Source of the DNA: Rhodothermales bacterium
GTDB taxonomy: Bacteria > Bacteroidota > Rhodothermia > Rhodothermales > UBA10348
Length of the DNA: 64,000 nucleotides
Reading direction: 5' to 3'
NCBI GenBank assembly: GCA_017643395.1
Contig: JAEPNP010000001.1
Coordinates: 1,865,806 to 1,929,805 of the forward strand
Below are positions 42,245 through 51,034 of this stretch, one piece after another (position 1 is the first letter of the stretch; each line of letters starts with the position of its first letter). The translations under genes were made by a program, and so were the position numbers. The notes beneath the pieces are model-generated. The model did no database searches, was not told the origin of the DNA, and worked only from the letters and a program-made list of their open reading frames with translations.

Positions 42245-45058
42245 CTATTTGATCAGCAGCATGGATTTGGTCATGGTGCTGGTCGGGGTTTCGAGACGGT
42301 AGAGGTAGCGACCCGAGGCGAGACGGGACGCGTCGAAGCGGGCGCTGTGCTGCCCGGAGGACAGGTTGCCGTCCATCAGGACCTGGACCAGACGGCCGGT
42401 CAGGTCATACACCGCCAGCCGGACGTTTCCACTCTCGGGCACCGAGAAATTGATCTGGGTTGACGGGTTGAACGGGTTCGGATAGTTCTGGTCCAGCGTC
42501 ATCTCGCCAGCCGGGCTGTGCTCGAGATGTGTGGTTTCCTGAACGGGGCTGTACGTGATGGGTGCGATGGTCTTCGACGCCTGCTCGCCGGCGCCCGGAA
42601 GGGTGAAGCCGTTGAGATACGAGTCGGCAAAGCGGGTAATGTGCCAGGCGTAGGCAGCGCGGCTGACGGATCCGTTCGGGTCAAAGGCCGCATGGATCGT
42701 CGGCTGTAGGTCGTAGGCACCTTGCGTCAGGCTGAAATGCGCCTGCATGACGTTGAGGTCGAGCGCCAACTGGACGTAGCCGCGCAGGTCGGCGGGAATA
42801 TCCTGCCAGTCGCTGAGCTCGATGTCTTCACCCATGTAGGCGACGGAAACGGAACCGTCGTTGAGCGACTGGGCTGCGTTTTGCAGACCGAGACTCTGTA
42901 TCAGCGAGTAGGCAAGCGAGGCACGGGAAACGCCCCCGTTCGGATTGAAGCTTGATCCGTCCGTCCGCATCACGCCTGCGTTGAACCCGTCCGTGTCGCG
43001 CAGGGCTGCCCCCTGGGCCGCCACGGCGGCTGCGAACGGGGCGCCGGCTGCTCCCACGTCCGAGAAAGGACGGTCTGCGGTCTGGCGTACTCCGGTGCCC
43101 ATGACCAGGTAGTTCGCCAGGTCGCCCCGGTTGAGCGCGGCATCAGGGCTGAAGGCGGAGCTGCTGGACCCATCGACCAGGTACTTGGAGACCGCGTACT
43201 TGATCAGTTCCTCGGCCTCATGGCCGCCGATGTCTCCCAGACCCTCGTAGTTGCTGGCCAGGAAAGAGATCTGTCCGTTGATAAATCCGGGAGCCGCGTA
43301 GCCGTTGGTAAGACCCAGCGGGTCCACACGATTGCCGGAGATGCTGCCGATGCCGCGCGCGGTCACGCGCCAGGTGCCGGGCACGCCGGGAGCCGTGACG
43401 CCGATGGTCTGGCCAATCACGGGAAGGCTGATGGACGAGCCGTAGCGGTTGCCGAGCGGGTCATAAAGGACCAGCGCGACCGTGTTGTCGCCGATGTTGG
43501 CGTTTGCAGCCACAATGCCGGTGCCGGCCGGTACCTCAAACTCCATTTCTTCGGCTTCTCCAACAGGATTGAAGAAGATCTCGAAGTCCACCGGAGCACC
43601 GGCGGGGCTGACCGACGCCGAGGCGTTGAAGGTGCGGAACGCGTTGACGGTAGCGCCGAAGTCGGCCGTGGTGCCGGCTTTACGGGCCAGGGTTTCCTGG
43701 ACGGCGGCGTACGCATTCACATAGCCGGCGCCTGCTTCCCAGTCGGCGCGTGCCGACAGGTTGGTTGCGGTCTGCTCGAGAATGTCCTTGACGTCCTGCC
43801 AGTTCAGCGTCGGGTCTGCTTCCAGCATCAGGGCGATGATGCCCGAGACGTGTGGGCATGACATCGAGGTGCCGGACGCAACGGTATAGAACGGCTGGAA
43901 CTCGTCTGCCATGCCGTCATGCATGGATCCCGTCGATGCGTTGGCGGAAATCACGTCGACACCTGGAGCGGTCACGGTGGGACGGTCTACCCAGCTGTAC
44001 GTGTTGCCCTGGTTGTCGGTGTAGGTGCCGCCGACGCCGATGCGTCCGCGGGACGAGAAGTCTGCCAGATTGCCCTGGCTGTCGCCGGCAGCGACGAGCG
44101 TGACCCAGGGGGCCTTCTTGTAGTTGCCCGTGATGGAGGCAAAGCCCGGCCCCGAGTTGCCGGCGGAGAAAACGACCATGATGCCGCGATCAGCCAGCCT
44201 CTTGGTTGCCACGTTTGTCGGATGATCCGGCTGGAAGTCGGTGCCGGAGTCGCTGGAAGAACCAAAAGAGTTCGAGACGACACGGATGTTGTACTGAAAC
44301 TGGTGCGTCAGGGCGTAATCGAATCCTCCGATGGTGTCGAGGATGAATATGACCGCGCCGGAGCCGTAGCCGATGATGTTGGCGCCGGGAGCAACACCTT
44401 CATGCTTGCCACCTGAGGCCGCACCGGTACCGGCGACGATACCCGCTACGTGCGTGCCGTGGCCACCACCGTGGTCCGTGTTGGGCACGTTTTCCGTGTA
44501 GGTCACGGGCAGCAGGCTGCTGACCGACGCGAGGTTGGTCTGGGCGGCGACATTCTGGACCACGTTGTCCTTCAGGTCCGGATGGGTGCCGTCTACACCC
44601 GAATCATTGACCAGAACGCCGATACCCTGTCCCGAGTAGGGCAGGCCCATGGCATTCCGCATGCCGGGGTCGTTCCGCAGCTTGTCCACGCCGGTCAGCG
44701 CGGTTGAGCGGTCGTTTTCCCACTCGAGCTGTTCGTTCAGCCACAGTGAACGCACCCCCTGAAGACCGGCCAGCTGGTCAATCTGGGCGGGCGTCGCCAG
44801 GACGCCGGCAATCGGGAGACTCTGGAAGTAGAAGCCCGTCACGCCGACGGCCTGCAGCGAAGCCAACTGGCCGGCATTCAGCGCACCCTCACCATCGAAG
44901 GTGACGATGACCTGAAGCTGGTCCAGCGGAGCGGCTGCAATCCGGGCGTTCTGGAGCGAAGCGCCGATGGTTTGGGCAAGCGCGGTGGAGGCGCCGACCA
45001 GGAGCAGTGCCAGGAGAAGAATCGTGGAGCGCAAGCTCCGGGTAATGCGAGAAGTCAT
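42245..45058 (-). CDS. Secreted S8 subtilase with SLH-like repeats and T9SS tail (copy 1)
   Basis: A 937-residue secreted serine protease. The start at 45058 gives the signal peptide RSTILLLALLLVGASTALAQ. A propeptide-like region precedes the S8 domain with catalytic Asp in GVLVNDSGVDGTHPDL (about residue 152), His in GGGHGTHVAGIVAGTG (about 200) and Ser in GTSMSCPHVSGIIALM (about 400). A beta-sandwich region and three S-layer-homology-like units (for example FNPNGGVSRASLAYSLIQSLG) follow. It ends with a type A T9SS sorting domain (NYPNPFNPSTQINFSVP to the final KSMLLIK). The sorting domain directs export to the cell surface. Closest relative in the window is the copy at 48044. Confidence 0.93.
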   Translation of the reverse strand: MTSRITRSLRSTILLLALLLVGASTALAQTIGASLQNARIAAAPLDQLQVIVTFDGEGALNAGQLASLQAVGVTGFYFQSLPIAGVLATPAQIDQLAGLQGVRSLWLNEQLEWENDRSTALTGVDKLRNDPGMRNAMGLPYSGQGIGVLVNDSGVDGTHPDLKDNVVQNVAAQTNLASVSSLLPVTYTENVPNTDHGGGHGTHVAGIVAGTGAASGGKHEGVAPGANIIGYGSGAVIFILDTIGGFDYALTHQFQYNIRVVSNSFGSSSDSGTDFQPDHPTNVATKRLADRGIMVVFSAGNSGPGFASITGNYKKAPWVTLVAAGDSQGNLADFSSRGRIGVGGTYTDNQGNTYSWVDRPTVTAPGVDVISANASTGSMHDGMADEFQPFYTVASGTSMSCPHVSGIIALMLEADPTLNWQDVKDILEQTATNLSARADWEAGAGYVNAYAAVQETLARKAGTTADFGATVNAFRTFNASASVSPAGAPVDFEIFFNPVGEAEEMEFEVPAGTGIVAANANIGDNTVALVLYDPLGNRYGSSISLPVIGQTIGVTAPGVPGTWRVTARGIGSISGNRVDPLGLTNGYAAPGFINGQISFLASNYEGLGDIGGHEAEELIKYAVSKYLVDGSSSSAFSPDAALNRGDLANYLVMGTGVRQTADRPFSDVGAAGAPFAAAVAAQGAALRDTDGFNAGVMRTDGSSFNPNGGVSRASLAYSLIQSLGLQNAAQSLNDGSVSVAYMGEDIELSDWQDIPADLRGYVQLALDLNVMQAHFSLTQGAYDLQPTIHAAFDPNGSVSRAAYAWHITRFADSYLNGFTLPGAGEQASKTIAPITYSPVQETTHLEHSPAGEMTLDQNYPNPFNPSTQINFSVPESGNVRLAVYDLTGRLVQVLMDGNLSSGQHSARFDASRLASGRYLYRLETPTSTMTKSMLLIK

Positions 45059-45123
45059 TGTTCTATTGCGATGCGGTCCGTCGGTCTCAGGCACGTTGTG
45101 CCACCGTGCGGGCCGATTAATCT

Positions 45124-47571
45124 CTAGTACTGGGTGAAGTAGCGCACGGCGGCGACGGCGTAGTCGGCGCGCGTGGCCAGACCATTCGGTTCAAACCGGG
45201 CCGTCACAGTGGGCTCTGACTCGAAGGCGCCCTGGGCCAGATCGAAGTAGACGTTGATCAGTCCGAGGTCGATGGCGATCTGCACATAGCCCGCCTTGTC
45301 CCCGAGGCCGGAGGCGTCGGTTACCGGCACGCGGGTCCCGTTGAAGTCGGCGGTGATGTCGCCGGAGAACGAGTCGGCTGCGTCGGCAAGACCGAGGCTG
45401 CGTACCAGACTGTAGGCCAGATCGGTTCGGGTGACGGAGCCGTTCGGGTCGAAGGCACCGCCTGCTTCCATTACGCCGCCTTCCAGGAACTCGCGGTCCC
45501 GCATCGAGGCACCGTGCATGGTTACGGCCTCAGCGAAGGGGGCGAGCGCAGCAGACACATCACCAAACCCGTGTCCGCCGTCGGCCTGTCGGATGCCTGC
45601 TCCCCATACCAGGTACTGAGCCAGCTCAATGCGGGTCAGTCCCTGATCGGGACGGAAGGTGCCGTCGGCATAGCCGTCGAAAAGGAGTTCGCCCACCCCG
45701 CTCTTGATGGCGGCTTCGGCCGCGTGGCCGTCTACATCATTGAGGCCGGTGAATCCGTTTGCGGTTTCGAACGACAGCGTGCCATGCACCTCCTCCGGCA
45801 CCGACACGACATTGTTGCCGGTTCCGTTCTGGATCCCGCGGATCTCCATGGTCCAGACACCCGGCTCCGGAGCGGTCACGATTTGCGCACGACCGTATTC
45901 GAGTGTGAAGAGCAGCGTGGTGCCGCTGGAGTGCGAAACCCCGCTCGGCGAAATCAGCACCGGGTAGATCGGGTTGCCGGTTTCTCCCAGCACGCCTTCA
46001 GCCGACAGTCGTGCCGCGAGCGTGGTCAGGCCGGCGGGCACGTTGAACGTCATCGAGTTTCCGTCGGAGGACAGTTCCGGCCGCGGGTTGTAATCGATCG
46101 TAAAGGGCGTGTCGTTGCGGCTGGCGTCCACAAATGCGTTAAAGGCACGGTCCGCCGTCAGCGTGGAACCGTAGTCCTGGAGTCCCAGGGCCATCTGTAC
46201 CGCCGCGTAGGCATTGACGTAGCCACTTCCGACTTCCCAGGCCTCCCGGCCCGGCATGTTGCTTGCGCTTCGACGAATGATGTCGATCACGTCGGCGGGC
46301 TGCAGGCTTGGGTTCGCCTCCAGCATCAGTGCCACGATGCCTGCGACGTGCGGTGTCGCCATGGAGGTACCGCTCATGTGCGTGTAGAACGCAGCGTTCG
46401 CGCCCAGAACGGTTGCGTCGGCTTCGGCTTCCAGCGGCGGAAGCGCACCTGAGTTGGCACGGGTCGAGATAATGTCGACACCGGGGGCAACGACCGTCGG
46501 CTCATTGTGCCACGTCCAGGATTTTCCGTCGGGCGTGGTGAAGTCGAGCGTTTCACCCTTCACGCCGCGGGACGAGAAGTCGACCAGCTTGCCTGCCTTG
46601 GTGCCGGCGCCCACGACGATCGACCACGGTGCCGCGTAGCGGTTATTTGTGGCCTCGTCGGGTCCGGAGTTGCCAGCGGCAAAGATCACATTGATGCCAC
46701 GGTTGAAGGCGGCGTAGGACGCGACGTTTACCGGGTGCTCCGGGTCAAACGTCGCCGTGGATCCCCAGGAGTTGGTGATGATGCGAATGCCGTAGCGAAA
46801 CTGGTTGGAGATGGCGTAATCGAAACCGCCGATCGTATCCAGAATCAGCAGCACGGCGCCCGAGCCGTATCCGATCATGTTGACACCTGGCGCCACACCG
46901 GCGTGGTCGCCGCCGGACTGCTGCCCGTTGCCGCCAACGGTGCCCGCCACGTGGGTCCCGTGGCCCGAGCCCAGGTCGGTGTTGTCCTGGTCCTCGAGAT
47001 AGTTGATGGGCAGCAGGCTGCTCACCGCGTGCGGATTGGTGGCGCCCTGCACGTTCTGCACCAGACTCAGGTCGGGGTGCGTTCCGTCGACTCCCGAATC
47101 ATGCACGACAATACCTACACCCTGTCCGCTGAAGGGCAGGCCCATGGCATTACGCATTTCGGAGTCCGTGCGCAGCTTCTCGACTCCCGTCAGGTGGCGC
47201 GCGTCCTTGTTGTAGTACTCCTGTTGATCATTCCCCCAGATAGAACGAACGCCATCGATTTCGGCGATGGCGTTGATCTGCGATGGGGTGGCGACGACTC
47301 CGGCGATGGGCAGGCTCTGAAAAACGATGCCTTGCGTGATGCCGGTCGCAATTAGCGCGGAAGTCTGTGTGGTTGAAAGGGCCCCTTCACCGTGGAAGGT
47401 GACGACTACTGTAAGCTGTTCGGTGGGAAGCGCGGACTGAAGCGCCGACTGAAGACTGGGTCCGAAGACAACATTTTGTGACAAAACGGTGCCGGCGGAG
47501 ATGATCGTGAAGGCGACCACCAGTGTAAGACGGCGCAACACGAGTCCCAGCGGATTCGTAAAAGAGATCAT
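45124..47571 (-). CDS. Secreted S8 subtilase with SLH-like repeats, no sorting tail (copy 2)
   Basis: An 815-residue paralogue of its neighbours. The start at 47571 is chosen for its signal-like segment (LTLVVAFTIISAGTVLSQ); upstream codons are less plausible. Catalytic residues are in GIVVHDSGVDGTHPDL, GSGHGTHVAGTVGGNG and GTSMATPHVAGIVALM. After a beta-rich region, three SLH-like units appear (FRPDQGLTRIELAQYLVWG; FDPNGSVTRTDLAYSLVRSLG; FEPNGLATRADYAVAAVRYFTQY). The protein stops there, where both neighbours carry about 85 further residues of T9SS sorting domain. Hence its export or anchoring must differ, unless the tail was lost by mutation; no remnant is seen in the 65 bases downstream. 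Confidence 0.9.
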   Translation of the reverse strand: MISFTNPLGLVLRRLTLVVAFTIISAGTVLSQNVVFGPSLQSALQSALPTEQLTVVVTFHGEGALSTTQTSALIATGITQGIVFQSLPIAGVVATPSQINAIAEIDGVRSIWGNDQQEYYNKDARHLTGVEKLRTDSEMRNAMGLPFSGQGVGIVVHDSGVDGTHPDLSLVQNVQGATNPHAVSSLLPINYLEDQDNTDLGSGHGTHVAGTVGGNGQQSGGDHAGVAPGVNMIGYGSGAVLLILDTIGGFDYAISNQFRYGIRIITNSWGSTATFDPEHPVNVASYAAFNRGINVIFAAGNSGPDEATNNRYAAPWSIVVGAGTKAGKLVDFSSRGVKGETLDFTTPDGKSWTWHNEPTVVAPGVDIISTRANSGALPPLEAEADATVLGANAAFYTHMSGTSMATPHVAGIVALMLEANPSLQPADVIDIIRRSASNMPGREAWEVGSGYVNAYAAVQMALGLQDYGSTLTADRAFNAFVDASRNDTPFTIDYNPRPELSSDGNSMTFNVPAGLTTLAARLSAEGVLGETGNPIYPVLISPSGVSHSSGTTLLFTLEYGRAQIVTAPEPGVWTMEIRGIQNGTGNNVVSVPEEVHGTLSFETANGFTGLNDVDGHAAEAAIKSGVGELLFDGYADGTFRPDQGLTRIELAQYLVWGAGIRQADGGHGFGDVSAALAPFAEAVTMHGASMRDREFLEGGVMEAGGAFDPNGSVTRTDLAYSLVRSLGLADAADSFSGDITADFNGTRVPVTDASGLGDKAGYVQIAIDLGLINVYFDLAQGAFESEPTVTARFEPNGLATRADYAVAAVRYFTQY

Positions 47572-47724
47572 GACAATTGGTTGGATATCGACCGCCTCGT
47601 CTGTCAGGTCTCGAAAACAGGACAAAAGAGGCGATGCGGGTTGAGACGCCGCTAGTATCCTGACCACGAAAGGGTGTCGGCTATCAGTCGATGCCCTTTC
47701 GTTTTGTGGGACTTCGGGGCCGGA

Positions 47725-47855
47725 ATCCGTAGTCGTAGAGGACCGCAGTTTGTAGGGATTCGACGATGTCTGCGTAGGAATCGGACGATGCTTCTGCAGG
47801 AATCGTCCTACTTAACGGCGTTCTCGCCACCGTTTTGTGACATTTCCGTGACAGG
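47725..47855 (-). promoter_or_regulatory. Iterons and GTCAC box upstream of subtilase copy 2
   Basis: Four GTAGG-type repeats begin at 47729, 47752, 47774 and 47796 (spacing 23, 22, 22; plus-strand orientation, best unit GTAGGAATCG). GGACGAT (47783) and ATCGTCC (47802) inside them can form a stem. Further upstream of the gene at 47835-47855 is TTGTGACATTTCCGTGACAGG; on the gene strand this gives GTCAC-N6-GTCAC. The same parts in the same order precede the third subtilase. The remainder of the 472-base gap (47856-48043) holds only a short CAGCGAA/TTCGCTG hairpin at 47871. Confidence 0.7.
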
Positions 47856-48043
47856 CGATTCGGGGTCTCTCAGCGAAGTTTCGCTGGGTGTGACTGCCCC
47901 CTGGCTCGAGCTCCCTTCCAGCTGCGAGCGGTGGTGTGGGCGGCCTGCCTGTCGTCCAGCAGGAACGGCGTTGCGTCAAAGCGCGTCAGCGCAACCTCTG
48001 CCCGTGTTCTCCACTCGCTGGGCGAAAGCCCGTCGGTGCGTCC

Positions 48044-50800
48044 CTACTTGACGAGCACCATCGAGCGTACGTGCACCGTGCCGCCAGCGGTCAGGCGGTA
48101 GAGGTAGCGTCCTGAAGACAGTCGGGACGCTTCGAAGGGTACGGAGTGCTGACCTGCTCCCACGGTCGCATTAACCAACTCGGAGACTCGCCTCCCGGTC
48201 AGATCAAACACCTCGAGTAGCACGTGGCCGGCCTCCTGCAGCCTGAAACCGATCGTGGTGGAAGGGTTGAACGGGTTCGGGAAGTTCTGGTCGAGTTCAA
48301 TCGCCTGCGGCAAAGCCTCGTCTCCATGTACCACCCTGGCCGATCCTCCCTTGCTCGCGAATCCGAGGTCGGGCAGGGCAGGATTCAGGAAGCTGTCGCT
48401 CAGGCGAACCGCGTGCGCCACGTAGGCACCTCGCGTGACGGTTGACTCGGGGGCGAAGTAGAACAGTCCCCCTGCTTCTTCCGGTGCCATCAAGCCCAGA
48501 TCCAGAGCCAGCTGCACGTGTCCCCGGACGTCTTCGGGGATATCCTGCCAGTCTGCGAGCTCAACCTCGGAGCCACCCGATGCGGTAACCGGACCGGATC
48601 CAAGCTGCTCGGCCTCCGGCTGCAGCCCAAGGCTCTGGATGAGGGAGTATGCCAGTTCGAAGCGCCGTACCCGTTGTTCGGGGAGATACTCGCCATTGGT
48701 GAGGCGCATCACGCCGTGCTGGGTACCATGGAGGTCGCGCAGGGCGGCCCCTCGGGCGGCCACTGCTTCGGCAAACGGGTCCAGCACTGGCAGATCCTGG
48801 AAGGAAGATCGGCCGTCCCTGGGCAGCGACTGGCGTACACCGGCTCCCATGATGAGGTAGTCCGCGAGGTTGCTCCGGCGCAGCTCCTCGTCGGGCAGAA
48901 AGTGGGCTTCTGAAGTTCCGTCCACGAGGCGACGAGCCACGGCGTATGTGACCAGTGCCTCCTCCGGTGAACCGTGGATGTCGTCGAGCCCTGCGAATGT
49001 GGTGCCCAGTAGCGCAATCTGTCCGCGTATCGTACTTGCGGTACCGATTCCGTTCGAAATGCCCAGCATGTCCAGGCGAAGTCCGACCCAGGACCGTACA
49101 CCGCGCACAGAGATGGTCCATGTACCCGGAGAGGCGGGTGCTGTGACGGTGATGGACTGCTGGTAGGCAGGCACCGAAACGGCAGAAACAAACTCGGATC
49201 CGTCCGGAGCGGACAACACAAGAGCCGCCGTATTGTCGCCGATCACGGCCGAGGCCGACACCAGGTCGGTTTCGCCGTCGACCTCGAAGGTCGCTGATTC
49301 GGACGTCCCGACCGGACTGAACTGCAGGCTGAAGGAAACGGCCGGCTGGGCGGGGTAGAGGCTGGCTTGCGAATTGAACTCCCGGAACAGATTGACGCTG
49401 GATCCGAAGGGAACGCCATCGCCCGACTGTCGGCGCAGTGTCTCCTGCACAGCGGTGTACGCATTCACAAATCCGGCTCCGGCTTCCCATTCCGTGCGCG
49501 CCGGCAGGTTCGTCGCAGTCCGGGCCAGGATGTCCTTGACATCGCGCCAGTCCAGAGTGGGGTCGGCTTCAAGCATCAAGGCCACGATGCCCGCAACATG
49601 GGGGCACGCCATGGACGTACCGGTTGCCACGCTGTAGTACGGAGCGAATTCGGGGTGCAGGCTGAAGTACAGCGAACCGGTGGACGCGTTTGCCGAGACC
49701 ACGCTGACTCCGGGAGCTGTCACGGTCGGCGCGTCCGACCAGACGTATTCCTGCCCATCGCGTGGATCGATGTAGCTGCCGGTGACGCCCACCCGTCCGC
49801 GGGACGAGAAATCCCCCAGGCGACCCTGGTTGTCGCCAGCGGCGACAGTGACGACCCAGGGAGCCTTCTTGTAGTTGCCGGTAATCGTACCGGCTCCCGA
49901 ACCGGAGTTGCCCGCCGAGAAGACGACAATCATGCCGCGATCCGCGAGGCGTTTGGTCGCAACGTTTGTCGGGTGGTCGGGCTGGAAGTCGGTGCCGTTG
50001 TCGTCCGACTCTCCGAAGGAATTGGACACCACCCTGATGTTGTACTCGAACTGGTGCGTGAGGGCGTAGTCGAAACCGCCGATGGCGTCCAGGATCAGCA
50101 CGACCGCTCCGGATCCGTACCCAATCAGATTGGCCCCTGGTGCCACCCCCTCGAACTTGCCGCCCGATGCGGCTCCGGTGCCCGCCACGATCCCTGCGAC
50201 ATGCGTGCCGTGTCCACCACCGTTGTCGGTATTGGGAATATCCTCGACGTATGTCACCGGCAGCAAGGCGTTCAGGCCGCGAAGGTTGGTCTGCCCTGCC
50301 ACATTCTGTACGACATTGTCCCGCAGGTCCGGGTGCAGCGCGTCAATCCCGGAGTCGTTCACCAGCACCCCTACGCCCGCACCGGAAAATGGCAGCCCCA
50401 GGCGGTTCCGGAAATTCGCATCGTTGCGCAGGCGATCAACGCCGGTGACTGCAGTCGGGCCATCATTCTCCCACCGCAACTCCTCATTGAGCCAGAGGGA
50501 TCTGAGGCCTGGAAGTGCCGCCAACTGCTGAACCTGGGCCGGGGTCGCCAGCACACCCGCGATCGGAAGACTGCGAAACAGCAGGCCCGTGACGCCGACA
50601 GACTGAAGCGCGGAAACCTGGGTTGCAGACAGAGGCGCGTCTCCCTCGAAGGTCACGATAACCTCAAGTCGATCAAGCGGCGCGGCCAGCGAAAGCGCGT
50701 CCTGCAGGGATCCCCCGATAGTCTGGGACTGGGCCGGGGTGGAAACAGTCAGAATCGCCAGGGTCGGCACCAACGCCGACAGAAGTCGGAATAATCGCAT
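48044..50800 (-). CDS. Secreted S8 subtilase with SLH-like repeats and T9SS tail (copy 3)
   Basis: A 918-residue secreted protease. The ATG at 50800 (MRLFRLLSALVPTLAILTVSTPAQSQ) gives the signal peptide; the frame stays open far upstream but there overlaps the divergent propeller gene and lacks coding character. Catalytic residues are in GVGVLVNDSGIDALHPDL, GGGHGTHVAGIVAGTG and GTSMACPHVAGIVALM. SLH-like units include FLPDEELRRSNLADYLIMG and a diverged last one (FAPESTVTRGAYVAHAVRLSD). The C-terminus has NFPNPFNPSTTIGFRLQ and LTGRRVSELVN and ends in RSMVLVK: a type A T9SS sorting domain. It closely resembles copy 1, including the GAPGVSV-like loops, and is separated from copy 2 by 472 bases. 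Confidence 0.93.
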   Translation of the reverse strand: MRLFRLLSALVPTLAILTVSTPAQSQTIGGSLQDALSLAAPLDRLEVIVTFEGDAPLSATQVSALQSVGVTGLLFRSLPIAGVLATPAQVQQLAALPGLRSLWLNEELRWENDGPTAVTGVDRLRNDANFRNRLGLPFSGAGVGVLVNDSGIDALHPDLRDNVVQNVAGQTNLRGLNALLPVTYVEDIPNTDNGGGHGTHVAGIVAGTGAASGGKFEGVAPGANLIGYGSGAVVLILDAIGGFDYALTHQFEYNIRVVSNSFGESDDNGTDFQPDHPTNVATKRLADRGMIVVFSAGNSGSGAGTITGNYKKAPWVVTVAAGDNQGRLGDFSSRGRVGVTGSYIDPRDGQEYVWSDAPTVTAPGVSVVSANASTGSLYFSLHPEFAPYYSVATGTSMACPHVAGIVALMLEADPTLDWRDVKDILARTATNLPARTEWEAGAGFVNAYTAVQETLRRQSGDGVPFGSSVNLFREFNSQASLYPAQPAVSFSLQFSPVGTSESATFEVDGETDLVSASAVIGDNTAALVLSAPDGSEFVSAVSVPAYQQSITVTAPASPGTWTISVRGVRSWVGLRLDMLGISNGIGTASTIRGQIALLGTTFAGLDDIHGSPEEALVTYAVARRLVDGTSEAHFLPDEELRRSNLADYLIMGAGVRQSLPRDGRSSFQDLPVLDPFAEAVAARGAALRDLHGTQHGVMRLTNGEYLPEQRVRRFELAYSLIQSLGLQPEAEQLGSGPVTASGGSEVELADWQDIPEDVRGHVQLALDLGLMAPEEAGGLFYFAPESTVTRGAYVAHAVRLSDSFLNPALPDLGFASKGGSARVVHGDEALPQAIELDQNFPNPFNPSTTIGFRLQEAGHVLLEVFDLTGRRVSELVNATVGAGQHSVPFEASRLSSGRYLYRLTAGGTVHVRSMVLVK

Positions 50801-50847
50801 GCGAGGGGGGATTACGCGATCAGAGTTTCGTGCTCGGCCGCGCCGAA

Positions 50848-50983
50848 ATCCGTAGGCCCCGTCCGCGAGCGCAGGTAGGAATCGATCGTCTCGGGCTGTA
50901 GGACTCGTCTTACAGCCGGCCCTCGGGGAGCACAGGGGAATTGACGATGGGCCCACCAACACTTGTGACAGTTTCGTGACTGG
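50848..50983 (-). promoter_or_regulatory. Iterons and GTCAC box upstream of subtilase copy 3
   Basis: Three GTAGG-type repeats at 50852, 50875 and 50898 (exactly 23-base spacing) are followed, away from the gene, by TTGTGACAGTTTCGTGACTGG at 50963-50983. Both parts match those upstream of subtilase copy 2, including the leading ATCCGTAG. The block also lies 52 bases from the divergent propeller gene at 51035, so it could serve either direction. Confidence 0.7.
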
Positions 50984-51034
50984 TCGCCCGCTAGATTCAG
51001 CGCTCTTCCACACCCACGTGAATCCACTCCCACC

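Noticed and set aside
47871-47886. Terminator at the CAGCGAA/TTCGCTG palindrome
   Set aside because: Two-base loop and no T-tract in either direction; listed only as a small inverted repeat in the gap.
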